The notes: a model not told the origin generated them from the letters alone. A stretch of DNA of 64,000 nt from Solwaraspora sp. WMMA2065 (GCF_030345075.1 NZ_CP128361.1:806001-870000); one strand, 5' to 3'; counted from the stretch's first letter, positions 35,737 to 45,717 are shown. A program made the numbers and translations.

Positions 35737-36012
35737 ATGCGGACGGTGAACTTCACCCAGCTGAGGCAGAATCTGGCTGCCGAGCTCGACAGCGTCGTCA
35801 ACGACGCCGAGGAGGTCGTGGTGACCCGGTCGGGTCATGAGCCGGTCGTCATCGTGCCGCTCGCCGAGTACGAGTCGATGAAGGAGACCGAGTACCTGCT
35901 CCGTAACCCGAGCAACGCCGCAGCCCTGCGGCGATCGATCGCAGAGCTGGAAAACGGCGACGCGCAGGAGCAGCAGCTCGTCGATCCAACCGCCGGACGG
36001 GACGTTGCGTGA
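35737..36012 (+). CDS. yefM: Phd/YefM-family antitoxin
   Basis: The 91-residue protein has the YefM N-terminal DNA-binding/dimer fold: TVNFTQLRQNLAAELDSVVND, EEVVVTRSGHEPVVIVPLAEYESMKET and YLLRNPSNAAALRRSI, with an acidic flexible tail for toxin binding. ATG 35737 has an excellent site (GGAGGTGAT); GTG 35731 is within that site. It overlaps the toxin start by four bases, the standard antitoxin-first arrangement. Confidence 0.93.
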   Translation: MRTVNFTQLRQNLAAELDSVVNDAEEVVVTRSGHEPVVIVPLAEYESMKETEYLLRNPSNAAALRRSIAELENGDAQEQQLVDPTAGRDVA

Positions 36013-36263
36013 GACTGGTTTTCACCGCGACAGCATGGGCCCAGTACCTCAGCCATACGGATCGAAAGTTGATCAAACGCATCAACGACCTCATCGCCGA
36101 CGTGATGCGTAACGGTTACGAGGGCATCGGCAAGTCGGAGCCCCTTCGTGGCGAGCTGTCCGGATTCTGGTCCCGCCGGATCGATCGCGAACACCGACTC
36201 GTGTACCGGATCACCAAGGAGGACGTCGAGATCGTCGCCTGCCGGTACCACTACGAGCGTTGA
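36009..36263 (+). CDS. yoeB: Txe/YoeB-family ribosome-dependent mRNA endonuclease toxin
   Basis: The 84-residue protein matches YoeB end to end. It has GIGKSEPLRGELSGFWSRRI, EHRLVYRI and ACRYHY, keeping the catalytic Glu44, Arg63, His81 and Tyr82. YoeB cleaves mRNA in the ribosomal A site. GTG 36009 overlaps the antitoxin stop. All catalytic residues are present, so the toxin is probably active. Confidence 0.93.
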   Translation: MRLVFTATAWAQYLSHTDRKLIKRINDLIADVMRNGYEGIGKSEPLRGELSGFWSRRIDREHRLVYRITKEDVEIVACRYHYER

Positions 36264-36396
36264 CCTCCTCCAGTCCCGGCGTCAGCCGGGGAGGTGGTCG
36301 GCCCAGGTAGGCACGGATGGCGGCGTCGACATCGCCGCGGCTGTGCGATCGGTCACCGTTGTCCAGGAGGTCGCGGATCCGTTTGCCATTGTCCAT
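36211..36396 (-). CDS. Possible small protein, unknown
   Basis: A 61-codon frame from ATG 36396 has GGAGAGG about nine bases upstream. It begins MDNGKRIRDLLDNGDRSHSR, then GDVDAAIRAYLG, a plausible acidic helical segment, then turns Arg/Pro-rich. Its end overlaps the 3' end of the convergent toxin gene. It could be a small gene or a leftover from the event that truncated the gene at 36416. I do not recognise a family. Confidence 0.3.
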   Translation of the reverse strand: MDNGKRIRDLLDNGDRSHSRGDVDAAIRAYLGRPPPRLTPGLEEVNARSGTGRRRSRRPPW

Positions 36397-36415
36397 CGCC
36401 CAGTCCTCTCCAGCC

Positions 36416-37417
36416 GGTGCGCGACCCGAGGCGCTGGCCGAGGCCCGGTGGGCGTTGACCAGACTGGAGTCACCCGCCGGCCGGGCGCCGTTTCCCGCCG
36501 ATCTCACCCCGGCGTACGGCGTGTTCTACCAGGGCTGGACGAACTGGCTGCGCGGCGGCGTACTCAGCCTGCAACCGCCGGGCGGTCGGGACCGGGGCGA
36601 GCTGGCCCGGTTCACCGAGGCCGCGGCGGACCTCGGCGCGGCCTTCGACACCACCCTGGACACGACCGGGTCGCCGTACCTGCCGGCGTACCACGGGCAG
36701 GCCTGGCCGGTGGACTCCACGGTGGCGGTGGCGTCGCTGCGGCTGCACGACAGCCTGTTGCCGGACCGCTTCGACGGTACGGTGGCGCGGTGGCTGGCCG
36801 GCGTACGGCAGCGTCTCGACCCGGCCACCGGCCTGCTGCCGCACCGCGTCGACCCGGTGACCGGGGCACCGGCCGAGGTGGCCCGCGGCACCTCGCAGAG
36901 CCTGATCCACCGGTTCCGGCCGGAGATCGACGCGGCGTTCGCTTGGGAGCAGTACCTGACCTTCCGGGACGGGTTCGTGGCCGCGCCGCTGCGGCTCGGC
37001 CCGGCGGTGCTGGAGTACCGGGCCGGCACCAGCGGCCCGGCCGACGTCGACTCGGGGCCGCTGCCGCTGGGGGTGAGCCTGTCGGCCACCGTGGTCACCC
37101 TCGGCGCGGCCCAGGTGCACGGCGACGCGGCGTTGGCCGGCGCGCTGGCCAGCTACGGCGATTTCGCCGGCCTACCGGTCGACACCCCGAACACCCGGCG
37201 GTACGCGTTCGGGCTGATGCCGATCGGTGACGCGTTCCTCGCCTGGTCGAAGTCCGCGCGGCCGTGGGTCGCCGCCGCCGTTGATCCGCCGCCGGCCGGT
37301 GTCTCCTGGACGTGGCGGCTGCCGCTGCTGGCGCTGTTGTCCCTCGTGGCGGTGCTGCCGTGGCTGCCCGCACTGGTCCGCCGCCGGCCCGCGAGCAGGA
37401 AGCCGGTGAGCCGGTGA
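36416..37417 (+). pseudogene. 5'-truncated gene for a conserved membrane-tethered protein
   Basis: About 333 residues look like real coding sequence: PAYGVFYQGWTNWLRGG, YLPAYHGQAWPVDSTVAVAS, LPHRVDPVTGAPAEVARGTS, FAWEQYLTFRDGF, then a C-terminal transmembrane helix (RLPLLALLSLVAVLPWLPAL) and an Arg-rich tail. The helical repeats suggest an alpha/alpha barrel. No start codon with a ribosome binding site and no N-terminal signal or membrane segment are found. Codons before about 36416 lose the coding pattern and overlap an opposing frame. An N-terminal deletion is likely; function is unknown. Confidence 0.55.
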
Positions 37418-37440
37418 GCCGTTTAGTCGGCCGACAATGG

Positions 37441-37473
37441 CGTACGCCCCGAGGGGTCACCTCGGGGCGTACG
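37441..37473. terminator. Bidirectional hairpin terminator
   Basis: CGTACGCCCCGAGG (37441-37454) and CCTCGGGGCGTACG (37460-37473) pair perfectly over 14 bases with a five-base loop. The hairpin lies between the convergent ends of the truncated gene and the protease gene. Confidence 0.75.
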
Positions 37474-37525
37474 CTCGGGGCGGCTCACCGTCGACGGGTC
37501 ATCTACCGGCGAGCCGGGTCACGGG

Positions 37526-40500
37526 TCAGCTGGTCTCCAGCGCTCCCGCCGATCGGCCGCACACCTGGCGCAGTGCCCAGTCCTCGACCCGTACGTCACC
37601 GGCGGTGACCTGGGTCTGGCGGGTCTGCGGCATGTAGCCGTCCTTTGCCACGATCATCGTGACCGGGTTGTGCCGGTGGTCGAGCCAGTGGGCGTAGCCG
37701 CCGTCGGCGTCGGTGGTCAACGGCAGCTCCATCGTCCACGTGCTCAGCTGCACCGTCGCCCCGGTGATCGGGGTCAGGTCGCCGTCACAGCCCACGGCGG
37801 AGACCGTACCGGTGATCTTGCCCCAGGTGTCCGGCGGGGTGACGGTCATCGTCACCGGCACCGTGTCCACCGCGTACGGCGTGTCCTCGAAGACGGTGAC
37901 GCCGGTGGTGTAGGTGCCCGGCTGGGCCACCTCGGCGGTCAGGGTCAGCGTCACCGTGAGGCTTTCGCCGGGGGCGATCGTGGCGGTGCCCGGGTCCACC
38001 GTCAACCATTCGGTGTCCGTCATCGACCCGCACTGGTCGAAGCCGGGCAGCAGTTCCACTGTGCTGGTCGGTTGGAATCCGGAGATCGCCGATCCGCCGA
38101 CCCGGTAGAGCCCGCAGGCGCTGCCCGGCCGGAAGCTGGGGCTGTTCGCCGTCGGCAGGGGCGACCACGCGTCGGTCGCCGGGTCGTAGGCGTACCCCTC
38201 GTTGGTGATCGCCTGGGTGCCGGTGCCGCCACCGGAGATCAGCAGCTGGTTGTCGGCGGTGTGGTACGCCGAACCCCACAGGTTCACCGGCAGGTCCGCC
38301 ACCTGCGTCCAGGAGTCGCTGGCCGGGTCGTAGGAATAGCTGGCGGTCACCGGCTGGCTGTTGGACAGTCCACCGGCACAGACGATCCCGCCGCTGACCG
38401 CGCCGCAGGACTGCCAGGCGATCGGCACCGGGTAGCTCGCGACGGTGTCCCAGGCGTCGGCCCGGGGGTCGTAGCGGAACACCTGGTCGCTGTACGGGGC
38501 GCAGCTGGTCGTGGTGCAGCCGCCGACCACGTACAACTCGCCGTCGAGCACCGCCGATCCGGCGGCGGCCGACGCGGCCGGCACGTCGGCACCCGTGCTC
38601 CACCCGCCGGTGGCCGGGTCGAAGATCAGCGTGTCGGTGTTCAACGTGCTCCACCCGCTGACCAGGTAGACCTTGTCGCCGATGACGCCTTCGGCGGCCT
38701 GGCTGCGGGCACCGTACGGCATGTCGTCGAGCCGGGACCAGGCCTGGGTGACCGGGTCGTAGACGTACACCTGCGCCAGCGACGACAATCCGCTGGACCC
38801 GCCGAACGAGTACAACTTGCCGTCGACGGTGACCGCGCTGTTGTCCATCACCGTCCGGGGCAGCCCCGGCAGGCCGAGCCATGGCTCAGCCGCAGGGGTC
38901 GCCGCCGGTGCGGCACCCGGCCCGAACGCCGTCGCCGACGCGGCCCCGGCGAGCTGCTCGATCGGCGCGTCCAGCGGAATCCGGCGGGTCGGTGCCCCGG
39001 CGGCCGCCGCGATCTGACGCGACGCCGCCCGCGAACCGTCGGCACGCTGGATCTCGAACTCACCGGCTCGTTCGCTCAGCTCCACCTCGGCCGGCGCGCC
39101 GCCGGTGTTGGTGACCGTGACCTCGGCGGTCGTCGCTCCGCCGAGCTGCACGGTCGCCTCGACCGGCGAGCCGGTCACCGTCAGTCGTCCGGCCGCCAGC
39201 TTGTAGTTGTGCCGGGTGACCCAGTCCTCGGTGACCTCTGCCCATCGGGCCAGCTCCGCGTACTGGTTCACCGAAGCGGTGATCCGGTGCCGGCCGGCGG
39301 GGGAGAACAGGGCGTAGAAGCCGTCGTCGAGGTCCGGGTCCTGCGGCGTCGCGACGGTACGGGTGCCGACGGAGCCGTCGACCGGCGTCACCTCGGCGTC
39401 GGCCAGCCCGGCGCCGGTGTTGGCGTCCCGGACGAAGCCGACGGCCAGCCCACCTTCGACCTTCACACACTCGAACTCGGTCTCGGTGATCCAGTCCACC
39501 GCGTTGCTGAAGACCCGGGCGCTGTCGTCGTGCCAGGTCTGCGGCCCGGTGTTGTAGCTGGCCGCGTGCATCGACAGCAGCACGTGCCGGTTGTTCGTCC
39601 GCTGCTGCACCCCGATGCCGACTCCGACGGTACCGACCTCCGAGGTGACGGCGTTGGCGATCACCATCCGCCCCTCGCCGCCGTACGCGTCGAAGAAGCC
39701 GTAGTACTTGGAGTAGTTGTCCGTCTCGTCGAAGGCGATCCGCCCGCCGAGCGGGAACCCTTCCACCACCGGGTGTTCCTGCATCACCTGGTACGACAGG
39801 TCACCCTCGGTATCGTAGACGATGCCGCTGCTGCGGGCCCCCGGGTTACCGGTGTACTGGCTGAGCATGTAGATGCCGTTACCGCCCACGTTGGACCAGG
39901 TGTCCAGGAACAGCACACCCACGCCGGCCGCGTCGGTGTCGGCCAGGAACCGCAGGAACGTCTCCTCGCCGGGGTTGCTGGGCCGGTTGACGATGATCGC
40001 GTCGTAGCCGGACACGTCGGTGTCCCAGCCGACCTCGGTGGTCGGGACGCCCTGGTCGTCGAGGAAGGTGCCGATCTTTCCGGCTTCGTCGCCGAGGATC
40101 CCGATCCCGGCGGAGAAGGCGTAGCCGGGCGCGGACGCGCACCGCTGCACCGGCGCGGCCACGTCCATGGTTCGGTTGCCGCCGTGCACCTGCACCGGCT
40201 GCTCGACGGTGCCGTAGCCGTCGTACTGCGGCTCCACCACCAGGGTGTACGTCGCGTGGGTCGGCAGGACCAGCCGGTACCGGCCGTTGAACGGGTTGGT
40301 GAAGGTGCTGACCTCGGTGCCGGCCACGCTGACCTTGGCGTACAGCGGCCAGCCGTGCCCGGAACCGTCCCGGACCAGCCCGCTCAGTGCCATCGTCGGC
40401 AGCGCGGTCAGCGAGACGTCCTCGATCGTCGTCCCGCCCAGGGTGACGGTCACCTCGGTGCTCCGTTCGGCGTAGCCGAACGCGGTGACCGTCACCGGGT

Positions 40501-42136
40501 AGGTCCCGACGGTCAACCGGACCGAGTAGGAGCCGTCCGCCGCGGTGACCCGCTCCCGGACCGTCTCGCCGCCGATGGTCACCGTCGCGCCCTCGACCGG
40601 CGCGCCGGTCGCCGCGTCGGTGACCACACCGGACAGGGTCCCGGTGTCGCCGGCCGGAGCCGCTTCCAGCAGCGCCAGCGCGTCGAGGCGGCCTTCGCCG
40701 TACACGTTGTTGTCCGCTCCGGTGCCGCCGCACTGCGGGTCGGCGGTGTCGATCGCGGTACGGTCGAACAGCTCCCGGGTCGCGTCGGTGTCACCGATCA
40801 GTGCTGGGGCTGCGGACCACAGCAGTGCCGCCGTGCCGGCGACGTGCGGGGCGGCCATCGAGGTCCCGTTCTCGCTGTAGTAGCTGTCGCCTGGTCCGGA
40901 CGAGCGGACCGCGACCCCGGGTGCGGAGATGTTCGGCTTGAACTCGCCGTCCTGGCCCGGACCGCGGCCGGAGAAGTAGGCGATCTCGTTGTCGACGTCG
41001 TACGCGCCGACCGAGTAGTTCACGGAGCGGCTACCGGGCGACCCACTGGACTGGCAGCCCTGCGCGCCGCTGTTGCCGTTGGACCAGATGCCGAGGATGC
41101 CGGCGGCGTCCCAGGCCAGCGACACGTCCTCCATGAAGGGGTCCAGCGAGGGCTGCGTACTGCCCCACGAGTTGTTGATGATGTGTGGACGTTTCCCGGC
41201 GTCAGGGTTCTGCCCGTCGAGGTCGGTCGGTGCCAGCAGCCACTGGCCGGAGGCGACCAGCGCCGCGTCGGTCGGGCAGCAGCCGTTCGCCGCGATCCAG
41301 TTCGCATCGGGCGCGACGCCGATCCGGTTGCCGGTGCCGCCGTCGCCGACCATCGTGCCCATCGTGTGGGTGCCGTGCGAGCCCCGGTCGCACGGGGCCG
41401 CGCCGCACCTGCTGTCCGCGTCGAACCAGTTGTAGTTGTGGTCGTACGTGCCGTCGCCCAGGTTGCCCCGGTACTGGGCGACCAGCGCCGGGTGGTCGAA
41501 CTGGACACCGGTGTCCAGATTGGCGACGGTGATGCCGGCGCCCCTGGTGCCGAACTGCTCCCACACGTCGTCGGCGTTGATGTTGGCGATGCCCCACTCG
41601 ACGTCCTCGGCCTGGGTGCCACGCACGCCCGCACCGTCGGCGTCGTCGCGGACCGGCTCGTCCGGGGTCGGCTCGATCAGCTGGTACTCGACCGGCTGGT
41701 AGAGGCCTTCGACGTCGGGCCGGGCCGCCAGCTCCTGGGCCAGCATCGACGAGCCGTCCAGTACGTAGATCGCGTTGCTGGCCCAGAATGCCTGGTAGGT
41801 AACGCCCTCGGTGTCGAGCAGGTGTCGGACACTGGTCTGGCTGGTGGCGGCGGTGGTTCGCAGCGCCTCGGCGACCGCCTCGCCGCGCGCCGTCCAGTCG
41901 TCGATCTGCCGTGCCTGCGCCAGGTCGGCCCGTTCGGCGAACCGGATCCACAGGTCGGTGGCGCCGTCGGACTGCAGCGACCGCTCCAGCTCGGGCTGGA
42001 TCTTGTCGGCGACGCCGCGCGCCGGGTCACCGCCCGGATCCGGGCCGGGCCGGGGTGCCGCCGCCGCCGGATTCGGTGCGGCCAACGCCACACCGGCCAG
42101 CAGCACCAGCGACAACGCTCGTGCGATGGGTCTCAT
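37526..42136 (-). CDS. Secreted S8 subtilase with kelch repeats and carboxypeptidase-regulatory-like domains
   Basis: The 1536-residue preproprotein has a signal peptide (residues 1-27, ending PAAAA), a propeptide to about 170 and a subtilisin domain with Asp208 (VANLDTGVQFDHP), His254 (GSHGTHTMGTM), Asn near 353-355 and Ser426 (NGTSMAAPHVAG). It resembles bacillopeptidase F-like enzymes. After it come carboxypeptidase-regulatory-like beta domains (GTLSGVVTDAATGAPVEGAT), a GATase-like segment (DAIIVNRPSNPGEETFLRFL), a kelch-repeat block (LYSFGGSSG, VYLVSGW, LYVVGGC) and a last beta domain. ATG 42136 follows GGAAGG. The enzyme should act outside the cell on proteins. Confidence 0.93.
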   Translation of the reverse strand: MRPIARALSLVLLAGVALAAPNPAAAAPRPGPDPGGDPARGVADKIQPELERSLQSDGATDLWIRFAERADLAQARQIDDWTARGEAVAEALRTTAATSQTSVRHLLDTEGVTYQAFWASNAIYVLDGSSMLAQELAARPDVEGLYQPVEYQLIEPTPDEPVRDDADGAGVRGTQAEDVEWGIANINADDVWEQFGTRGAGITVANLDTGVQFDHPALVAQYRGNLGDGTYDHNYNWFDADSRCGAAPCDRGSHGTHTMGTMVGDGGTGNRIGVAPDANWIAANGCCPTDAALVASGQWLLAPTDLDGQNPDAGKRPHIINNSWGSTQPSLDPFMEDVSLAWDAAGILGIWSNGNSGAQGCQSSGSPGSRSVNYSVGAYDVDNEIAYFSGRGPGQDGEFKPNISAPGVAVRSSGPGDSYYSENGTSMAAPHVAGTAALLWSAAPALIGDTDATRELFDRTAIDTADPQCGGTGADNNVYGEGRLDALALLEAAPAGDTGTLSGVVTDAATGAPVEGATVTIGGETVRERVTAADGSYSVRLTVGTYPVTVTAFGYAERSTEVTVTLGGTTIEDVSLTALPTMALSGLVRDGSGHGWPLYAKVSVAGTEVSTFTNPFNGRYRLVLPTHATYTLVVEPQYDGYGTVEQPVQVHGGNRTMDVAAPVQRCASAPGYAFSAGIGILGDEAGKIGTFLDDQGVPTTEVGWDTDVSGYDAIIVNRPSNPGEETFLRFLADTDAAGVGVLFLDTWSNVGGNGIYMLSQYTGNPGARSSGIVYDTEGDLSYQVMQEHPVVEGFPLGGRIAFDETDNYSKYYGFFDAYGGEGRMVIANAVTSEVGTVGVGIGVQQRTNNRHVLLSMHAASYNTGPQTWHDDSARVFSNAVDWITETEFECVKVEGGLAVGFVRDANTGAGLADAEVTPVDGSVGTRTVATPQDPDLDDGFYALFSPAGRHRITASVNQYAELARWAEVTEDWVTRHNYKLAAGRLTVTGSPVEATVQLGGATTAEVTVTNTGGAPAEVELSERAGEFEIQRADGSRAASRQIAAAAGAPTRRIPLDAPIEQLAGAASATAFGPGAAPAATPAAEPWLGLPGLPRTVMDNSAVTVDGKLYSFGGSSGLSSLAQVYVYDPVTQAWSRLDDMPYGARSQAAEGVIGDKVYLVSGWSTLNTDTLIFDPATGGWSTGADVPAASAAAGSAVLDGELYVVGGCTTTSCAPYSDQVFRYDPRADAWDTVASYPVPIAWQSCGAVSGGIVCAGGLSNSQPVTASYSYDPASDSWTQVADLPVNLWGSAYHTADNQLLISGGGTGTQAITNEGYAYDPATDAWSPLPTANSPSFRPGSACGLYRVGGSAISGFQPTSTVELLPGFDQCGSMTDTEWLTVDPGTATIAPGESLTVTLTLTAEVAQPGTYTTGVTVFEDTPYAVDTVPVTMTVTPPDTWGKITGTVSAVGCDGDLTPITGATVQLSTWTMELPLTTDADGGYAHWLDHRHNPVTMIVAKDGYMPQTRQTQVTAGDVRVEDWALRQVCGRSAGALETS

Positions 42137-42472
42137 TGGGGGTTCCTTCCGTGGGATCGGCCACGCGGGTGGGCACGCCGTGCCCTCACAGGGGTTGGTA
42201 CGGGTCACGGCGTTCCGCGCTGCAGGTCGCGCAGGTACCGGTGCCACCGTCGGGTGCCGCGTCCGCGCCCGCCTCGGGTCCGCCGGGTACGGGTCGCTCG
42301 GATTCGGGGTCGGATTCGGGCGCGGGTTCATCCGTTGACCGCCCTGGTGGCTCGTGCATGCAAGTCATGCTGCTGAGCCGGCGGATCGTTAGCTATCCAG
42401 CAGATACGTCAAAGAATCGACCGGTCGCGGTCGATGTGCCCGATCCGGTTTCAACCGGGTTGCCGGGCCGTT
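42137..42472. other. 336-base spacer upstream of the protease gene
   Basis: No gene is visible between the protease start and the LuxR-type regulator stop. The segment at 42386-42425 is less GC-rich. On the minus strand it holds TTGACG (42407-42412) and TAACGA (42386-42391), a poor promoter match with a 15-base gap, about 250 bases before the protease ATG. Confidence 0.4.
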
Positions 42473-45430
42473 TCAGTCGTCCGCCGTGAGGACGCCGGCC
42501 TCCACGGCGGCGACCGCCAGCGCGGTACGGCTGGACACCCGCAGCTTGCGCATCGCCGATCGCAGCTGCTGATCCACTGTGGCCGACGACTTGGCGAGGA
42601 TCCGGCCGATCTCCCGGTTGGTGTGCCCGGCCACCACCAACCGGACCACGTCCAGCTCGCGCGGGGACAGCCGGTCGCCGTACCCTTTGCGGCCGCCCCG
42701 CCACCGGCGCGGCACCTCCCCGCCGTGTTCGCGCAGCCGTCGCGCCACCCGGTCGGCGGCACCGCGCGCGCCGAGGTCGGCCAGACCGTCGTACACCTCG
42801 ACCAGCAGAGCCCGTCCCGGCTCGGCCCGCTCGGCGGCCAGCAACGCCAAAGCCTGCCGCTCCCGGGCGAGTAGGGCGTCGTACGGGCGCGGCAGCGCCG
42901 CCCACGCGCGGGCGGCCCGGTCGAAGCCGGCCGCCGCCCGGTCATGGTCACCGGCTGCGTCGGCCAGCGCGGCCCGGCACACCGCCAGCGCGGCCGCCGG
43001 GCCCGGCGCGGCCCTCCCGCGTAGCCCGCCGGCGAATCGACGCACGAGTTCGGCCGCCTCGTCCGGCCGGCCGGCGGCGAGCAGCGCCGCCACCCGCGCC
43101 GGGGCGATGTCGGTGGCCCACACCCATACCCGCTTGGCGGCGACCGCCCCGATCGGACCATCGGTGACCCGTACCGCCCGATCGGCCTGCCCGTCGTCGA
43201 GCCACAGCCGGGCCAGCATGGCGGCCGGCTCCACCGTGTCGTCGACCGCGCCGCGCCGGGCCGCCTCGTCCAGCACCACCTGGAACTGCTGCTCGGCGTG
43301 GCGTAGCTGACCGGTGGCTGCGGCCAGCCGTCCGGCCAGCCGCAGACTCGCCAGATAGACGCCCGGCCGGTCGCGGTCCACCTCGGCCAGTTGGGCGGCC
43401 CGGTCGGCCAGGCCGTCCCACCGGCCGGTGAACCAGTCCAGGTTGGCCTGTTCCACCAGGACGTTGTAACGCAGCCGGACCAGATCCTCGGCGTCGGCGA
43501 GAGTCAGCGCCACCGACAGGTGCCGCCCGGCGTCGGCGTACCGGCCCCAGATCAGCGCCCCGGTGCCGACGTTGGCGTGGATCCGGGCGATGTCACGTCG
43601 TTCGGCCGGCGCCGCGCCATCGGTCGGCAGCCCGGCCACCACCTCCCAGGCCTGCGGCTCGCCGAGCATCAGCAGCGCCGCCGCCCGGTTGCCGGCCAGC
43701 GACATCCGGTCGGCGGCGGACGGGATCCGCGGGATCAGCTCGGCGGCCCGGTGCAGCCACCGCAGATGGGTGGCGGCCGGCCACGGGCCGGCGTACGCCC
43801 AGCCGAGGTAGGTCATCGCACGGGCCGCCTCCACCGGGTCGGCCAGGTGCTCCACCGCCCGGCCGAGTTCGGTGAGCGCGGCCTGTGCCTCACCGCCGAT
43901 GATCAGCAGCCGGCCCAGCGGGTTGCGGATGTCGGCCTGCTGCCGTGCGGTCAGCTCGGTCGACTCCAGTACGGCCCGGAGGGTGGCGACCACCCGGTGG
44001 TAGATGTCGTCGACCGGTTCGCGGCGGCCGAGCGCGGCGACGGCGGCGGTACGGGCGATCCGGGCCCGGTCCGGTGCCGCCAGTTCCGCCACGGTCAGCA
44101 GCTCGTCGAGGGTGACTGCGGCGGTGGTGTGGTCGCCGGAGGCGATCATCCGATCGGCGGCGGCCTCTGCGTACCGGGCCCAGCGCGCCACGTCACCGGC
44201 CTCGCGGAAGTGTCGGGCCAGCTGGGCGACCGGCGGCGGATTCAGACCCTCGACCGCCTGTCCGGCCAGCAGATGCAGCGTACGCCGTTCGGGGTGCGCG
44301 ATGGCCTCGTAGACGGCGGTGGCGGCGAGGACGTGCCGGAACCGCCACCGGCCGCCGCCGGGGTGGTCACGTTCGTCGCTGTCCAGCAGGCCGGCGGTGG
44401 CCGCCTCGGCCAGTCCGGCCCGGCAGGCCCGGGTCAGCAGGCCGGCGGTGGCCGCCAGGGTGGCCTCGTCGGCGGGTTCGCCGAGGACGGCGGCGGCGCG
44501 CAGCACCCGCTGTGCGGCCTGGGTCAGCCGCCCGACCCGTTCCCGGGTCGAGTCCCGTACCGACGCCGGCACCTGCAGCTCACTCAGGCTCAACCGCACC
44601 CAGCGTCCGTCCCGGAACACCACGTCGGCCCGGTCACACAGCAGGCGTACCGACTCCTCGACCATCAGCGGCACGCCGCTGGTGCGCTGGTGCAGGAAGG
44701 TGGCGAACTCAGTCGACATGGGATTGCCGTCCAGCATCGACGAGACCATCGCCGCCGTGTCGGCGACGTCCAGCGGCGCCAGGGTGATCCGCAGCCGGGC
44801 GCCGCCTCCGGACGCCGGCCGGGACAGCCGCAGCAGCAGCGAGTGGTCGTCGACCTCCTCGGGGCGGTAGGTGACCAGCAGGCTCGGCCCGCCAGGTGCC
44901 GCGCGGGCGGCGAGGAACACCAGGAACTCCTGGGTGACCTCGTCGGCCCAGTGCGCGTCCTCGACGACGAGCAGGTCGATGTCGAGCGCGCGGATCAGCT
45001 CGTCCAATGCCCGGAACAGCCGGTGCCGGGCGGCGGTTGCGTCGTCCACCGGGTCCAGTGGCGGCGGCAGCTCGGCCGACCATTCCGGCAGGAGTGGGCG
45101 CAGCGCCCCGGCCAACGCGCTCAGCCGTATCCCGGTCAGCCGTGGCCGGACATCGCGCAGCGCGTCCACGATGGGCGCGAGGGTGAGCGATTCGCGTAGC
45201 GGTGGGCAGACCGCCAGCAGAGTGCCGGGGCGTGGACCGGTCTCAGTGGTCGACGTCTCCCGGACCAGGCGGCTCTTGCCGATCCCCGCCTCACCCTCCA
45301 GCAGGACCACCGCCGGGGGACGGGTGAGCGCCGTGGCCACCGCCGCCACCTCACCGGACCGTCCCACCAGCCGTGGCGCCGCTATCGGCACCGCTGTGCC
45401 CGCCGCCGCAGCGTGCCCGCTCACCCGCAT
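42473..45430 (-). CDS. LuxR-family transcriptional regulator with AAA ATPase domain (LAL type)
   Basis: The 985-residue protein has an N-terminal ATPase module with Walker A GEAGIGKS (residues 46-53) and Walker B IDLLVVEDAHWADE, a long TPR-like helical middle rich in Ala/Leu, and a C-terminal LuxR helix-turn-helix (RLSPRELDVVRLVVAGHTNR, EIGRILAKSSATVDQQL). Large LuxR regulators like this respond to unknown ligands and often control antibiotic or catabolic clusters. ATG 45430 is used; a longer in-frame start at 45487 adds residues outside the family pattern. The downstream protease gene is a possible target by position only. Confidence 0.9.
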   Translation of the reverse strand: MRVSGHAAAAGTAVPIAAPRLVGRSGEVAAVATALTRPPAVVLLEGEAGIGKSRLVRETSTTETGPRPGTLLAVCPPLRESLTLAPIVDALRDVRPRLTGIRLSALAGALRPLLPEWSAELPPPLDPVDDATAARHRLFRALDELIRALDIDLLVVEDAHWADEVTQEFLVFLAARAAPGGPSLLVTYRPEEVDDHSLLLRLSRPASGGGARLRITLAPLDVADTAAMVSSMLDGNPMSTEFATFLHQRTSGVPLMVEESVRLLCDRADVVFRDGRWVRLSLSELQVPASVRDSTRERVGRLTQAAQRVLRAAAVLGEPADEATLAATAGLLTRACRAGLAEAATAGLLDSDERDHPGGGRWRFRHVLAATAVYEAIAHPERRTLHLLAGQAVEGLNPPPVAQLARHFREAGDVARWARYAEAAADRMIASGDHTTAAVTLDELLTVAELAAPDRARIARTAAVAALGRREPVDDIYHRVVATLRAVLESTELTARQQADIRNPLGRLLIIGGEAQAALTELGRAVEHLADPVEAARAMTYLGWAYAGPWPAATHLRWLHRAAELIPRIPSAADRMSLAGNRAAALLMLGEPQAWEVVAGLPTDGAAPAERRDIARIHANVGTGALIWGRYADAGRHLSVALTLADAEDLVRLRYNVLVEQANLDWFTGRWDGLADRAAQLAEVDRDRPGVYLASLRLAGRLAAATGQLRHAEQQFQVVLDEAARRGAVDDTVEPAAMLARLWLDDGQADRAVRVTDGPIGAVAAKRVWVWATDIAPARVAALLAAGRPDEAAELVRRFAGGLRGRAAPGPAAALAVCRAALADAAGDHDRAAAGFDRAARAWAALPRPYDALLARERQALALLAAERAEPGRALLVEVYDGLADLGARGAADRVARRLREHGGEVPRRWRGGRKGYGDRLSPRELDVVRLVVAGHTNREIGRILAKSSATVDQQLRSAMRKLRVSSRTALAVAAVEAGVLTADD

Positions 45431-45717
45431 CGTCGGAGCGTATCCCGCAGTTCGGGGCAGTCGGCAGGCCGTCGCCGTCGCATCCACCGGTCCTCGCGTC
45501 CCCGCCTTGTCGTGATCCGGACCGTACTGAGTCTGGTGGCCACGGGTGTCGCCCGACTAGTGTCGAAATGGATTCGAAGTTCTCCCGGCATTCGGGCGAC
45601 CGCTATTCGAGTCTGTCCGGTCTGTTTGCTCAGCGCGCCCTCTCCGACATGCGACGGGTGAGTGATCGCCGTGGGCTGACCGCAATCTCCACATCCGTCG
45701 AGACAGGAGTACGGCAC

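Noticed and set aside
37670-42376. Very long open frame antisense to the protease gene
   Set aside because: It is the GC-rich shadow of the subtilase gene, has no domain pattern and no ribosome binding site, while the other strand shows all catalytic residues.
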